DNA of 32,366 nt from an uncultured Prevotella sp. GTDB lineage: Bacteria > Bacteroidota > Bacteroidia > Bacteroidales > Bacteroidaceae. Positions 6,973 to 15,977 of the stretch are shown in pieces. Each line of letters begins with the position of its first letter. The first letter of the stretch is position 1. Under the pieces are notes generated by a model. That model ran no database searches. It had not been told where the DNA came from and saw nothing but the letters and a program-made list of their open reading frames with translations. The position numbers were made by a program, and so were the translations under genes. Where the stretch lies: the NCBI GenBank assembly GCA_905233825.1, contig CAJOFE010000032.1, positions 1 to 32,366 on the forward strand, given 5' to 3'.

Positions 6973-7349
6973 AAAAACACCTCCCACCTCCCGTAAATCT
7001 TCTGAAATACCGATGAATAAAGGGCTGGAGGCATGGGAGGTGTCGTCTCAACACCTCCCTAAGACCTCCCATAGGACCCCACTTAAACTCCCCACCTCAA
7101 ACCCCTCCCCGAACGGAGAGGGGGCTAACAACTCCCCTCCTCCGGGGAGGCGATTGCATCTTCATGGAGCAATCTTCTGCTGGGGGTGGTAGGGAAGAGA
7201 CCCGCCCTGGCCTACGGCCACCCCGCCCCTGAAAGGGGTGGGGAGTTTAGGTGAGGTGTATGGGAGGTCTTTAAGCAACACCTCCCGTGCCTGAAACCCC
7301 GACAGTTAAAGGGCGCGCGGCCAGTTGACGGGAGGTGGGAGGTCTTTTT
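6973..7349. repeat. 377-bp imperfect inverted-repeat region (MITE-like)
   Basis: The ends are inverted copies of a 22-bp sequence (6973-6994 and 7328-7349; 21 of 22 positions match; core CACCTCCCACCTCCCGT). Inside, further G/C-rich segments pair across the centre: GCATGGGAGGTG and ACACCTCCC at ~7031-7075 against ~7258-7292, and AAACTCCCCACC at ~7084 against GGTGGGGAGTTT at ~7239. No ORF of note lies within it. It could be a non-autonomous palindromic element or nested dispersed repeats. No target-site duplication is obvious at the edges. It occupies much of the 820-bp gap between aroQ and xerD. Confidence 0.7.
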
Positions 7350-7378
7350 GCGAAATTCCTCAAAAATTGAGAAGAAGA

Positions 7379-7535
7379 AGTGCCATCTACAAGCCCAAAA
7401 GATGCCATCTACAAGCCTCGGAAAAGGCACCTTTTGGCCCCGAAGAAGGCAGCTTTCTGGTATTTTGAACGCCCCAAAATGAATTTTGGACGTAGCAAAA
7501 ATGATTTTGGAGGCTCCAAAATGAATTAAGCACGG
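7379..7535. repeat. Short direct and palindromic repeats upstream of xerD
   Basis: GCCATCTACAAGCC occurs twice (near 7382 and 7403). It is followed by three related units built on CCAAAATGAATTTTGG, near 7474, 7496 and 7516 (the second reads CAAAAATGATTTTGG, the third is a half unit CCAAAATGAATT). The units are separated by short spacers. They lie 40-200 bp upstream of the xerD promoter. They could be protein-binding sites or remnants of mobile sequence; no coding sequence is visible here. Confidence 0.6.
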
Positions 7536-7554
7536 CGCAAAAAATGCGAAATGC

Positions 7555-7586
7555 TTTGGCTGTTTCGCGAATTTTGCTTACCTTTG
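7555..7586 (+). promoter_or_regulatory. Promoter for xerD
   Basis: TTTG at 7555-7558 and TACCTTTG at 7579-7586 have a 20-nt spacer. The ATG at 7596 is only 9 nt past the -7 element, so the mRNA is nearly leaderless. Confidence 0.85.
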
Positions 7587-7595
7587 TACTCAAAG

Positions 7596-8510
7596 ATGGC
7601 AACAAGTAAGAACACATCGAAGAATATTGTCACGGGCTATGTGCGCTACCTGAAGTTGCAGCGCAACATGTCGGCAAACACGCTGGATGCTTACCAGCGT
7701 GACCTGCAAAAGCTGTTGCACTTTTTAGAGGGCGAAGGGAAGGAGGCGACGGAGGTGGAGCTGAGCGACCTGCAGACGTTTGCAGCAGGGCTGCACGACA
7801 TCGGCATCGGGCCTCGCTCGCAATGCCGCATCCTTAGTGGTGTGCGCTCGTTCTATCGCTATCTGGTGATGGACGGCTATATCGAGCAGGACCCTACGGA
7901 ACTGTTGGAGAGTCCTATGCTAGGCGAGCACCTGCCAGAATATCTGACGCCTGAAGAGGTGGATCAGCTGGAAGACTCGATTGACCTGAGTGTGCCAGAG
8001 GGTCATCGCAACCGTGCTATCATCGAGGTGCTGTTCTCCTGTGGCCTGCGCGTCACGGAACTGGTCACGCTGAAGTGGAGCCAGCTTTATGCCAACGAAA
8101 AGTATCTGAGGATTATGGGTAAGGGTTCGAAGGAACGACTGGTACCTATCTCTGACCGTGCGCTACACGAGATAGAGAACTATATGCCCTGGCGCAATTC
8201 CTTGAAGATCAAACCTGGCGAGGAGGACTATGTCTTTCTGAATCGTCGTGGTGCCCACTTGACACGCACGATGATTCTTATCATGCTGAAACGGCAGGCT
8301 GAGGAGGCTGGTATCAAGAAAACCATCTCACCCCACACGTTGCGCCACTCGTTTGCCACGGCTCTGCTCGAAGGTGGTGCCGACCTCCGCGTCATTCAGG
8401 CCTTGTTAGGACACGAAAGCATTGGAACGACAGAAATATATACGCATATCAGCGTGCAGACGCTACGTCACGAAGTGTTGGAGCATCATCCCAGGAATAT
8501 AAAGTCCTAA
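7596..8510 (+). CDS. xerD: Tyrosine recombinase XerD
   Basis: Chromosome-dimer-resolution recombinase acting at dif with its XerC-type partner; 304 residues, the normal Xer length. The N-terminal SAM-like domain spans ~8-95 (VRYLKLQRNMSANTLDAYQRDL). The catalytic domain carries the full set Arg151 (CGLRVTEL), Lys175 (GKGSKER), His247 and Arg250 (HTLRHSFAT), His273 (LLGHESI) and Tyr282 (EIYTHI). The start at 7596 is preferred over an upstream in-frame ATG at 7551, which lies before the promoter. XerD rather than XerC is judged from the general sequence, for example DPTELLESPMLGEHLPEYL. It ends 10 bp from the convergent parE. Confidence 0.92.
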   Translation: MATSKNTSKNIVTGYVRYLKLQRNMSANTLDAYQRDLQKLLHFLEGEGKEATEVELSDLQTFAAGLHDIGIGPRSQCRILSGVRSFYRYLVMDGYIEQDPTELLESPMLGEHLPEYLTPEEVDQLEDSIDLSVPEGHRNRAIIEVLFSCGLRVTELVTLKWSQLYANEKYLRIMGKGSKERLVPISDRALHEIENYMPWRNSLKIKPGEEDYVFLNRRGAHLTRTMILIMLKRQAEEAGIKKTISPHTLRHSFATALLEGGADLRVIQALLGHESIGTTEIYTHISVQTLRHEVLEHHPRNIKS

Positions 8511-8520
8511 TCTTTGGTCG

Positions 8521-10518
8521 CTATGCAGCATCCTCTTCCTCCTCTGGACGGTCTTCCTCAATGACGAGATTATCGATGATGAAATTCTGGCGCTCCATCG
8601 TGTTCTTACCCATGTAGTATTCTAAGAGTTTCTGCACCTGATCGGTCTTATGGAGAGTGACCTGCTCCAAGCGGATGTCAGGACCTATGAAGCCTGCAAA
8701 CTCCTCAGGCGAGATCTCGCCGAGGCCCTTGAAACGGGTAATCTCCGGCTCTGGCCCTAAGTCGCGGATGGCATTGAGACGTTCCTCTTCGCTATAGCAA
8801 TAGCGCACGATGAAATCACTCTTCTTTGCCTCTTTGTTCTTGATGTCCTCATCAGTCAACACCTGTTTATTCTTAATTTTCGTACGACGATTGCGCACTC
8901 GGAACAATGGCGTCTGTAGTACATAGACGTGCCCCTTTCGGATTAGCTCTGGGAAGAACTGCAGGAAGAAAGTGATGATGAGCAGACGGATGTGCATGCC
9001 ATCGACATCGGCATCGGTAGCCACGATGACTTTGTTATAGCGCAACGTGTCCATGCCATCTTCAATATCGAGAGCAGCTTGCAGCAGGTTGAACTCCTCG
9101 TTCTCATAGACCACCTTCTTCGTCAGTCCGAAAGTGTTCAGGGGCTTTCCTCTTAAAGAGAATACGGCCTGCGTGTTCACATCGCGACTCTTGGTGATAG
9201 AGCCACTGGCCGAGTCACCCTCGGTAATGAAGATGCACGACTCCTCCTTACGGTCGTTCTTTACATCGCTGAAGTGTATGCGACAATCGCGCAACTTACG
9301 ATTATGCAGGTTGGCCTTCTTGGCACGCTCACGGGCCAGCTTGGTAACGCCTGCCATCGCCTTGCGCTCTTTCTCGCTCTCCTGAATCTTGTTCAGCATC
9401 ACCTCGGCAGTGTCAGGATTCTTGTGTAGGAAGTTATCCACTTCCGTCTTGATGAAGTCGCCCACATACTTATTAATAGAGGGTGGCATGGGGTGTTTGG
9501 CATCGACTTGTGTGGGGACAGGAGCCATTGTCAGCGAGCCCAGCTTGATCTTCGTCTGGCTCTCGAACATGGGCTCCTCCACGTTCAGGGCGATTGCGGC
9601 AACGATACCTGTGCGAATGTCGCCATACTCGAAGTTTTTCTGGAAGAACTCCTTGATAGTCTTGGCGATGTGCTCCTTGAAGGCACTCTGATGGGTTCCA
9701 CCCTGCGTGGTATGTTGTCCGTTCACGAAACTGTAGTATTCCTCGCCATACTGGTTGGCATGGGTAAAGGCAATCTCTATGTCCTCGCCCTGGAGGTGGA
9801 TGATGGGATAGAGGGCATCGCTGGTCATACGGTCTTTCAGCAAATCCTCCAAGCCCCGACGGCTCAGGATACGCCGACCATTGTACATGATGGCCAAGCC
9901 AGTATTCAGGTAGGTATAGTTGCGCAGCATGGTTTCCACTATCTCGTCGTGGAACTGATAGTGCAGGAACAGCGTGTCATCAGGCTCGAAGTAGATGTAG
10001 GTACCGTTCTCGTCCTGTGTGGGCTCAGTCTTGTCGCTCACCAGCTTGCCACGCTCGAAGACAGCCCGACGCACCTGTCCGTCGCGATAGCTATGCACCT
10101 CGAAATGAGTACTTAGAGCATTCACAGCCTTCACACCCACGCCATTCAGACCAATGGACTTCTTAAAAGCCTTCGAGTCGTACTTGCCGCCTGTATTCAG
10201 CACGCTCACGGCATCAATCATCTTGCCCTGGGGAATGCCACGTCCATAGTCACGAACAGAAACGCGTAGATTATCCTCCACCGTCACCTCAATACGATCG
10301 CCTGCCTTCATCTTAAATTCGTCGATGCTATTGTCTATCACCTCTTTCAGCAGCACATAGATGCCGTCCTCGGCCAGCTGTCCGTCGCCCAATCGGCCAA
10401 TGTACATGCCTGGGCGCAGTCGGATGTGCTCCGTGCCTGTCAGGGTGCGTATGTTGTCGTCATCGTAATCAGGAGTCTGAGGGTTCTGCCCCACCATCAA
10501 ATCCAGTTCTTCTGCCAT
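8521..10518 (-). CDS. parE: DNA topoisomerase IV subunit B (type IIA, GyrB/ParE family)
   Basis: ATPase subunit of topoisomerase IV, which decatenates daughter chromosomes; 665 residues. The GHKL ATPase domain shows [10 protein letters not shown] (~59-68), DYGRGIP (~90-96) and [12 protein letters not shown] (~125-136). The Toprim domain shows EGDSASG (433-439), RGKPLN and [11 protein letters not shown] (501-511), and the C-terminal part has RFKGLGE (595-601). It lacks the large insert of proteobacterial GyrB. ParE rather than GyrB is favoured because of overall length and the [13 protein letters not shown] and [19 protein letters not shown] sequence usual for Bacteroidetes ParE. parC is not adjacent on the visible side. 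The C-terminus is acidic ([12 protein letters not shown]). Confidence 0.9.
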   Translation of the reverse strand: MAEELDLMVGQNPQTPDYDDDNIRTLTGTEHIRLRPGMYIGRLGDGQLAEDGIYVLLKEVIDNSIDEFKMKAGDRIEVTVEDNLRVSVRDYGRGIPQGKMIDAVSVLNTGGKYDSKAFKKSIGLNGVGVKAVNALSTHFEVHSYRDGQVRRAVFERGKLVSDKTEPTQDENGTYIYFEPDDTLFLHYQFHDEIVETMLRNYTYLNTGLAIMYNGRRILSRRGLEDLLKDRMTSDALYPIIHLQGEDIEIAFTHANQYGEEYYSFVNGQHTTQGGTHQSAFKEHIAKTIKEFFQKNFEYGDIRTGIVAAIALNVEEPMFESQTKIKLGSLTMAPVPTQVDAKHPMPPSINKYVGDFIKTEVDNFLHKNPDTAEVMLNKIQESEKERKAMAGVTKLARERAKKANLHNRKLRDCRIHFSDVKNDRKEESCIFITEGDSASGSITKSRDVNTQAVFSLRGKPLNTFGLTKKVVYENEEFNLLQAALDIEDGMDTLRYNKVIVATDADVDGMHIRLLIITFFLQFFPELIRKGHVYVLQTPLFRVRNRRTKIKNKQVLTDEDIKNKEAKKSDFIVRYCYSEEERLNAIRDLGPEPEITRFKGLGEISPEEFAGFIGPDIRLEQVTLHKTDQVQKLLEYYMGKNTMERQNFIIDNLVIEEDRPEEEEDAA

Positions 10519-10548
10519 CTTTGTATATGAAGGTTTTTAATTTCAGCG

Positions 10549-10556
10549 CAAAGTTA
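10549..10556 (-). promoter_or_regulatory. -7 element (TAACTTTG) for parE
   Basis: The minus-strand TAACTTTG ends about 30 nt before the parE ATG at 10518. No exact TTTG is seen 19-21 nt upstream. A second minus-strand TAACTTTG at 10612-10619 forms a palindrome with the plus-strand -7 element of the kinase gene. Confidence 0.55.
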
Positions 10557-10599
10557 GCAATTTTTTTGCAAAAACGGCACGAATCTCTAAAATTTTTCG

Positions 10600-10619
10600 T
10601 AACTTTGCACACAAAGTTA
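10600..10619. promoter_or_regulatory. Palindromic pair of opposing -7 elements
   Basis: TAACTTTG (10600-10607) and its complement (10612-10619) are separated by 4 nt, giving a perfect 8-bp inverted repeat. The plus-strand copy is well placed (20 bp) for the nucleoside kinase at 10628. The minus-strand copy could serve a distal parE promoter. The palindrome might also bind a dimeric regulator. Confidence 0.5.
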
Positions 10620-10627
10620 GGAAAACG

Positions 10628-12319
10628 ATGGATAAGACTATTGCCATTCGCTGCAAAAACAACGGGCAGACCGTCGATGTGCCCATGGGTAGCACGCTGA
10701 AAGAGGTGTATGATCTGTTGGGACTGCAGATGCAGAATGATCCCGTCATCGCCAAGGTGAATAACAAGGTGGAAGGCCTGAACTACCGTCTTTACAAGCC
10801 GAAAGACGTGGAGTTCTTCGACATCACGTCTTCATCGGGTATTCGCACTTATACTCGTTCGCTGTTCTTCGTACTCTGCAAGGCAGCGCACGATTTGTGG
10901 AAAGACTGCCGCGTAGCCATTGACATACCCATCAGCAACGGCTATTACGTTGATCTGCAACTTCCTGTGGTTACGAATGAGGGAAAGGAGCAGTTGCGTC
11001 CCGTCACCCTCGACGATGTCGGACAGCTTCGTCGCCGCATGAAGGAGATTATCGATGCCGCCCTGCCCATCCATCGCCATGAGACCACTACAGAGGAGGC
11101 CATTCGCATGTTCTCTGAGAGTGGTTCGTCCTCGAAGGTGAAGCTATTGCAAAGCCAGGGTTCGCTCTATACCACCTACTATTCGCTCGACGGCTACCTT
11201 GACTATTATTACGGAGCCCTGCTCACCAACACCTCTCAGCTTTATCTCTTCGGGTTGGAGAAATACTATGACGGCCTGCTGTTGCGCATTCCTTCGGCAC
11301 AGAACCCACAGGAGCTGGGCGAGCTGGTGATGCAAGATAAGATGTTCGGCATCTTCAAGGAGCATCATCGCTGGCAGGACATCCTGAGGCTGCGTACCGT
11401 GGGCGACCTGAACGACGTCATAGCCAAAGGCTACTCCTCACAGCTCATCCAGATCAGCGAGGCCCTGCAGGAAAAGAAGATTGCACAGATTGCCGATGAC
11501 ATCGCCCGTCGCAAGGGCATCCGTCTGGTACTCATTGCAGGCCCGTCGTCCTCAGGCAAGACCACTACTTGCAAGCGCCTCAGCGTACAGCTGGGTGTGA
11601 ATGCCATCATGCCTATCAACATCTCGTTAGACGACTACTTTGTGGATCGCGACAAGACACCTCGCGATGCTTCGGGTGACTACGACTTCGAACATCTGCA
11701 TGCCCTGAACCTCGAACTCTTCAATCAGCAGCTTAATGCTCTGTTCCGTGGTGAGGAGGTGGAACTGCCACGTTATGACTTCCCTACAGGAAAATCAATG
11801 ATGAGCGGCAAGAAGCTGCACCTACCAGCAAATGCCGTCTTAGTGGTAGAGGGCATTCATGCCCTGAATCCCGAACTCACGGCACAGATGCCTCAAGACT
11901 GCATTTACCGTATCTATGCCTCAGCGCTTACCACCCTATTACTCGACAATCACAACTACGTGCCCACTACCGACAACCGACTGCTACGTCGCATTATCCG
12001 CGACCACAAATACCGTGCCGTTTCCGCTCAGGAGACTATCCGTCGCTGGCCCTCCGTGCGCGCTGGTGAGAGTCGCTGGATATTCCCCTACCAGGAGCAT
12101 GCCGATGCCATGTTCAATACTGCCATGCTTTTCGAACTGGCAGTCATCAAGCGTCAGGCTGAGCCACTGCTGGAGCAGGTGCCCGAGAGCTGCCCCGAGT
12201 ATGCTGAGGCCTACCGTCTGCTGAAGTTCCTGCGCTACATCCGTCCCATCCCCGAAGACCAGATTCCTCCCACTTCGCTGTTGCGTGAGTTCCTAGGTGG
12301 ATCGTCGTTCAAGTATTAA
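10628..12319 (+). CDS. Nucleoside (uridine-type) kinase with N-terminal TGS-like domain
   Basis: A 563-residue multidomain protein. Residues ~5-65 form a TGS-like ubiquitin-fold domain (GQTVDVPMGSTLKEVY). The middle ~70-280 resembles the second additional domain of threonyl-tRNA synthetases. The C-terminal ~298-500 is a uridine kinase/phosphoribulokinase-type P-loop domain with Walker A GPSSSGKTT (305-313), the NISLDDYFVDRDKTPRD segment, RYDFPTGK and a VVEGIHALNPEL strand. Such fusions are annotated as uridine kinases in Bacteroidetes and probably phosphorylate a nucleoside using ATP or GTP. The actual substrate, and whether the TGS part binds RNA or nucleotides, are unproven. The Na/Pi cotransporter follows after 21 bp. 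Confidence 0.85.
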   Translation: MDKTIAIRCKNNGQTVDVPMGSTLKEVYDLLGLQMQNDPVIAKVNNKVEGLNYRLYKPKDVEFFDITSSSGIRTYTRSLFFVLCKAAHDLWKDCRVAIDIPISNGYYVDLQLPVVTNEGKEQLRPVTLDDVGQLRRRMKEIIDAALPIHRHETTTEEAIRMFSESGSSSKVKLLQSQGSLYTTYYSLDGYLDYYYGALLTNTSQLYLFGLEKYYDGLLLRIPSAQNPQELGELVMQDKMFGIFKEHHRWQDILRLRTVGDLNDVIAKGYSSQLIQISEALQEKKIAQIADDIARRKGIRLVLIAGPSSSGKTTTCKRLSVQLGVNAIMPINISLDDYFVDRDKTPRDASGDYDFEHLHALNLELFNQQLNALFRGEEVELPRYDFPTGKSMMSGKKLHLPANAVLVVEGIHALNPELTAQMPQDCIYRIYASALTTLLLDNHNYVPTTDNRLLRRIIRDHKYRAVSAQETIRRWPSVRAGESRWIFPYQEHADAMFNTAMLFELAVIKRQAEPLLEQVPESCPEYAEAYRLLKFLRYIRPIPEDQIPPTSLLREFLGGSSFKY

Positions 12320-12340
12320 CAATCTCTACATTATATATTT

Positions 12341-14056
12341 ATGTTGATTCTTTTCAAACTCCTCGGTTCGCTCGCACTACTCATGTTCGGCATGAAGTCG
12401 ATGAGCGATGCCCTGCAGAAAATGGCAGGCCCACAGTTGCGCCATGTGCTGGGTGCCATGACCACTAACCGTTTCACTGGCATGCTGACGGGTACCCTTA
12501 TCACTGCCAGTGTGCAGAGTTCTACCGCTACCACCGTGATGACGGTATCGTTTGTCAATGCCGGCTTACTCACCTTGGCACAAGCCATCTCTGTCATTAT
12601 GGGTGCCAATATCGGCACCACGCTCTCGGCTTGGATCATAGCCTTGGGAGCCTCGTTCGACATCAGCATCGTCAGTTATGTAGGCTTCTTCTTGGGCATC
12701 ATCCTCATCTATATGAAGAAGCATCGCTATATAGGTGACTTCCTCTTTGGCCTGGGACTGCTACTATTGGGACTGACTACACTACGTATGACAGGTAACG
12801 AGATGGATCTGGGGCACAATCCCTCAGTATTGGCATTCTTTCAGTCGTTCGACCCTGATTCGTTCTGGACTACGCTGATTTTCCTGCTGCTGGGTGGCGT
12901 GCTCACTTTCTGTGTACAGTCGAGTGCAGCCGTGATGGCTATCACCATGCTGCTCTGCGGCTCAGGAGCCATGCCTATCTATCAAGGTATCGCGCTGGTG
13001 CTGGGCGAGAACATCGGTACCACCATCACCTCGAACCTCGCCGCCTTGTCAGCCAATACTCAGGCTCGTCGTGCTGCACTGGCCCATATGTTCTTCAATA
13101 TCTTTGGCGTGCTGTGGATCCTTTTAGTATTCCGCTGGTTCATAGACGGTGTGGTATATATTGTCGATAATGTGATGGGACAGGCCGATGCACCCATTCA
13201 GTCGAAGCTGAACTTCACGCTGGCCGCCTTCCATACGGGCTTCAACGTCATTAATGCCGGCATCCTCATCTGGTTCATTCCACAGATAGAGAAGTTCGTG
13301 TGCTGGGTCATCAAGTCGAAGAAGGTGGATGAGGAAGAAGACTTCCGTCTGCACTTCATCACCGCTGGCTTCATGAAGACCCCCGAACTCTCGGTCTTAG
13401 AGGCTCAGAAGGAGATACAGTCGTTCTCCGAGCGCATGCAGCGCATGTTCGACATGGTGCAAGAACTGCTCAACGAGTCGTCTTCGCTCACAGGCAAGAA
13501 GCAGGACGATGAGAAGTTCAACAAGCTCTACACTCGTATCGAGAAGTACGAAGGCATCAGCGACAACATGGAGTTGGAGATAGCCAAGTATCTGGAGCAG
13601 GTCAGCGATGCCCATCTCAGTGACGAGACGAAGGGCAAGATACGTGCCATGCTGCGTGAGATATCAGAGCTCGAATCCATCGGCGACGCCTGCTACAACA
13701 TGGCACGCACCATCAACCGAAAATACACGCAGAAGCAGGATCACTTCAACGAGCAGCAATATAGCCATCTGCACCAGATGATGGGTCTCACCGAGGACGC
13801 CTTGACGCACATGAACAAGCTAATGACAGGTCGCAAGGAGAGTTACGACGTGAACCGCACGTTCAACATCGAGAACGAGATCAATAACTTCCGCAACCAG
13901 CTGAAGGCGCAGAACATCATCGACATCAACAACCACGCCTACACCTACGCCGAGGGTACCGTCTATATGGATCTCATCAACGAGTGCGAGAAGCTGGGTG
14001 ACTACGTCGTGAATGTCGTAGAGGCCCGCATGGGCACCCGCCAGCGCGAAGCATGA
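12341..14056 (+). CDS. Na+/phosphate cotransporter family protein with C-terminal PhoU-like domain
   Basis: A 571-residue inner-membrane protein. The N-terminal ~320 residues hold the two inverted Na/Pi cotransporter repeats, each with a QSS signature (ASVQSSTATTVMT at ~60 and CVQSSAAVMAIT at ~190) followed by a GANIGTT or GENIGTT motif, plus further hydrophobic segments. Residues ~345-560 are soluble and helical, with the E/D-rich PhoU-like pattern (SELESIGDACYNMARTI, INECEKLGDYVVNV). Family members take up phosphate with sodium. There is no separate promoter, so it is probably co-transcribed with the upstream kinase. Its stop codon directly abuts the stop of the convergent cbiB. Confidence 0.9.
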   Translation: MLILFKLLGSLALLMFGMKSMSDALQKMAGPQLRHVLGAMTTNRFTGMLTGTLITASVQSSTATTVMTVSFVNAGLLTLAQAISVIMGANIGTTLSAWIIALGASFDISIVSYVGFFLGIILIYMKKHRYIGDFLFGLGLLLLGLTTLRMTGNEMDLGHNPSVLAFFQSFDPDSFWTTLIFLLLGGVLTFCVQSSAAVMAITMLLCGSGAMPIYQGIALVLGENIGTTITSNLAALSANTQARRAALAHMFFNIFGVLWILLVFRWFIDGVVYIVDNVMGQADAPIQSKLNFTLAAFHTGFNVINAGILIWFIPQIEKFVCWVIKSKKVDEEEDFRLHFITAGFMKTPELSVLEAQKEIQSFSERMQRMFDMVQELLNESSSLTGKKQDDEKFNKLYTRIEKYEGISDNMELEIAKYLEQVSDAHLSDETKGKIRAMLREISELESIGDACYNMARTINRKYTQKQDHFNEQQYSHLHQMMGLTEDALTHMNKLMTGRKESYDVNRTFNIENEINNFRNQLKAQNIIDINNHAYTYAEGTVYMDLINECEKLGDYVVNVVEARMGTRQREA

Positions 14057-15001
14057 TTAAGGCCGAAAGAAAAGGGAGCAAAGTACGATGAGAACCATGA
14101 GCACCTCGGCAATGCGATTCACACGGACAGCATGGCGCATGTCGGCTGTGGTCAGTTCGCGATCGTTGTTGCCAATATAGGGTTTATTGAAGAGTTGACC
14201 AAAATAGTAGTGCGGCCCACCAAAGCGACAATTCAGAATGCCCGCTAAGGCGGCTTCGGGATAACCGCTATTGGGTGATGCGTGGTTGCGTCCGTTAGTA
14301 CGGACAAAAGTGAACAACCGCCCCCAACCCTTCCCTAGGGAGGGGAGTATCATCAGCAAAGCTGTCAGACGAGCAGGAATAAAGTTAGCTACGTCATCGA
14401 TACGGGCAGCCCAACAGCCAAAAGCTTTGTAGCGTTCCGTCTTGTAGCCAATCATCGAGTCGAGCGTGTTCACCATTTTATAGGCTAACATACCAGGAGT
14501 ACCAAGAATAGCGAACCAGAAGAGGGGGGCGATGACGCCGTCGCTCAGGTTCTCGGCCAACGTCTCCAAAGCCGCTGTGCGTACTTCCTGAGCAGAGAGC
14601 TGCGAAGTGTCGCGCCCCACAATACGGGCAACCTGTGTCCTACCCTTTTCCAAAGAGCCGTCAAGGGCTAGAAAGACGGCCTTTACCTCACGGATAAGAG
14701 TCGTTCCAGCAAGGCAGAAGAAGATAACGATTGCATCAAACAAAATGAGTAATGAGTAATGAGTAATAAGTAATTGACGGCGGAGGAAGTATGTGGCTGC
14801 AAAGACGATGGCGATGAGGGTGACGGCCATGAGGGCGCCCTTCAGCATGCAATGGTTGCCTTTGTTCAGCCGTTTCTCACCAAAAGCGATTATCTTACCA
14901 AAGCCTACGACGGGATGGGGAAGCCAGCGCGGGTCGCCCAATAGCAGGTCGAAAAGCCAGCCGATAATCAGGGGCAAAATGATAAGAATCCAGTCAGGCA
15001 T
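14057..15001 (-). CDS. cbiB: Adenosylcobinamide-phosphate synthase (CbiB/CobD family)
   Basis: Integral membrane enzyme that attaches aminopropanol (or its phosphate) to adenosylcobyric acid. It is 314 residues, with the family hallmarks GDPRWLPHPVVGFGKII near the N-terminus, the LSDGVIAPLFWFAILGTPG segment, NTLDSMIGYKTERY, and NSGYPEAALAG. It is the last gene of the five-gene minus-strand B12 operon and starts 4 bp after cobD. Two dispersed repeats lie in frame inside it: a heptanucleotide array (14744-14774) encoding LLITHYSLLI at residues 77-86, and a G/C-rich palindrome (14319-14348) encoding LPSLGKGWGRL at ~219-229. Both sit away from conserved motifs. Confidence 0.92.
   Translation of the reverse strand: MPDWILIILPLIIGWLFDLLLGDPRWLPHPVVGFGKIIAFGEKRLNKGNHCMLKGALMAVTLIAIVFAATYFLRRQLLITHYSLLILFDAIVIFFCLAGTTLIREVKAVFLALDGSLEKGRTQVARIVGRDTSQLSAQEVRTAALETLAENLSDGVIAPLFWFAILGTPGMLAYKMVNTLDSMIGYKTERYKAFGCWAARIDDVANFIPARLTALLMILPSLGKGWGRLFTFVRTNGRNHASPNSGYPEAALAGILNCRFGGPHYYFGQLFNKPYIGNNDRELTTADMRHAVRVNRIAEVLMVLIVLCSLFFRP
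14319..14348. repeat. G/C-rich dispersed palindrome inside cbiB
   Basis: The plus strand reads CGCCCCCAACCC then TTCCCTAGGGAGGGGAG. The minus strand belongs to the CTCCCCTCCC...TTGGGGG family that also occurs inside btuB at 21519-21556. It adds about ten residues to CbiB without disturbing the frame. Confidence 0.7.
14744..14774. repeat. Heptanucleotide tandem repeat (AATGAGT), about 4.4 copies, inside cbiB
   Basis: Three exact AATGAGT units (14744-14764), one AATAAGT (14765-14771) and a partial unit. The period of 7 is not a multiple of 3, so gain or loss of one unit would shift the cbiB reading frame. The encoded LLITHYSLLI falls in a hydrophobic region between transmembrane segments. Confidence 0.85.
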
Positions 15002-15005
15002 GTAT

Positions 15006-15977
15006 TTACTCTTTTATTAAGAATTGCCGTATTGCAGCAACCAGCGCGTCGTCCTCGGCAGGTGTCTGGGCAGCAACGCGGAAATGGCCTTTATCCAGTT
15101 CCTTGAAGTTATAGGCATCGCGGATAAGCATGCCGTGCTCATGAGCCAGATAGTCCTTTAGCTGTGCGGCTGTATGCCCCTCTATCCTACAAAGCATGAA
15201 GTTCGTCTGGGTGGGCTGCACATCTATCCCTAATGCCAGCAGTTGCTGTCGTAATCGCTGAGCCTCGGTTAAGTCGGGACATACCATCAGTTCGTCGTGC
15301 TGCAGCAGGAACTTGCCAGCTTCTATGGCTAATGACGACACCGCCCAAGGGCGCAGATTGCTACGGAGGACTTTTGCCAAACGGATGGGAGCAACGATAT
15401 AGCCTAACCGCAGGCCAGGCACGGCATAGGTCTTCGTCATAGAATGTATTTGCACGATCTTTCCATGACTGACGGCAGTCTTCGGCTTCATAACGGGCTT
15501 GGCAGCATAGTGCTCGTAGGATTGATCAATAACCACAAGCTCGTAACTTTTCAGTGCATTGCCAATGGCTTGCAGTCGGAGAATTTCGCCCGTGGGGTTA
15601 TTGGGATTACAGAGCCAGCAAATAAAATGCTCATGGTCTTTAGCCGGAAACAGCCGACAGGCATCTTCGTATTCGCTGAAAGTGGGTGTAGGAATAATGG
15701 GCTTCATGCTGAAGGTCTGTGCCACAAGGTAGATAGCATCGGTAGCACCTGCAGTAACAATGACGCAACGAGGGTCTATACCGTAACGGTCGGCCAGCAT
15801 GCACTCTAAAGACCATGCCTCTGGTTCAGGGTAGTGGCTCAACAGATGGGGACACGCGGCGAGATGAGCCATCAGCGCATGATGGCCATGTGACGGAATG
15901 CAGATGTTCGACGAGAAGTCGCTCTTGATGGTGATGCCCTCGTACTGGTAAGCATCGTCGCCGTGTCCTTTAATCAT
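15006..15977 (-). CDS. cobD: Threonine-phosphate decarboxylase (PLP-dependent, CobD-like)
   Basis: Class I/II aminotransferase-fold enzyme predicted to decarboxylate L-threonine phosphate to (R)-1-amino-2-propanol phosphate, the linker of the cobalamin nucleotide loop. It is 323 residues. Visible are the DFSSNICIPSH start region, TAGATDAIYLVA, the CNPNNPTGEIL motif, DQSYEHY (PLP-ring Asp and Tyr) and the Schiff-base Lys182 in HSMTKTYAVPGLRLGY, plus the C-terminal Arg-bearing FRVAAQTP. The HSMTK...GLRLGY pattern resembles histidinol-phosphate aminotransferase, but the position between cobQ and cbiB supports the B12 role. It overlaps cobQ by 8 bp. Confidence 0.88.
   Translation of the reverse strand: MIKGHGDDAYQYEGITIKSDFSSNICIPSHGHHALMAHLAACPHLLSHYPEPEAWSLECMLADRYGIDPRCVIVTAGATDAIYLVAQTFSMKPIIPTPTFSEYEDACRLFPAKDHEHFICWLCNPNNPTGEILRLQAIGNALKSYELVVIDQSYEHYAAKPVMKPKTAVSHGKIVQIHSMTKTYAVPGLRLGYIVAPIRLAKVLRSNLRPWAVSSLAIEAGKFLLQHDELMVCPDLTEAQRLRQQLLALGIDVQPTQTNFMLCRIEGHTAAQLKDYLAHEHGMLIRDAYNFKELDKGHFRVAAQTPAEDDALVAAIRQFLIKE

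Noticed and set aside
7551..7595. Upstream in-frame start for xerD
   Set aside because: The ATG at 7551 lies before the -7 element (7579-7586), and the extra 15 residues do not resemble Xer proteins.
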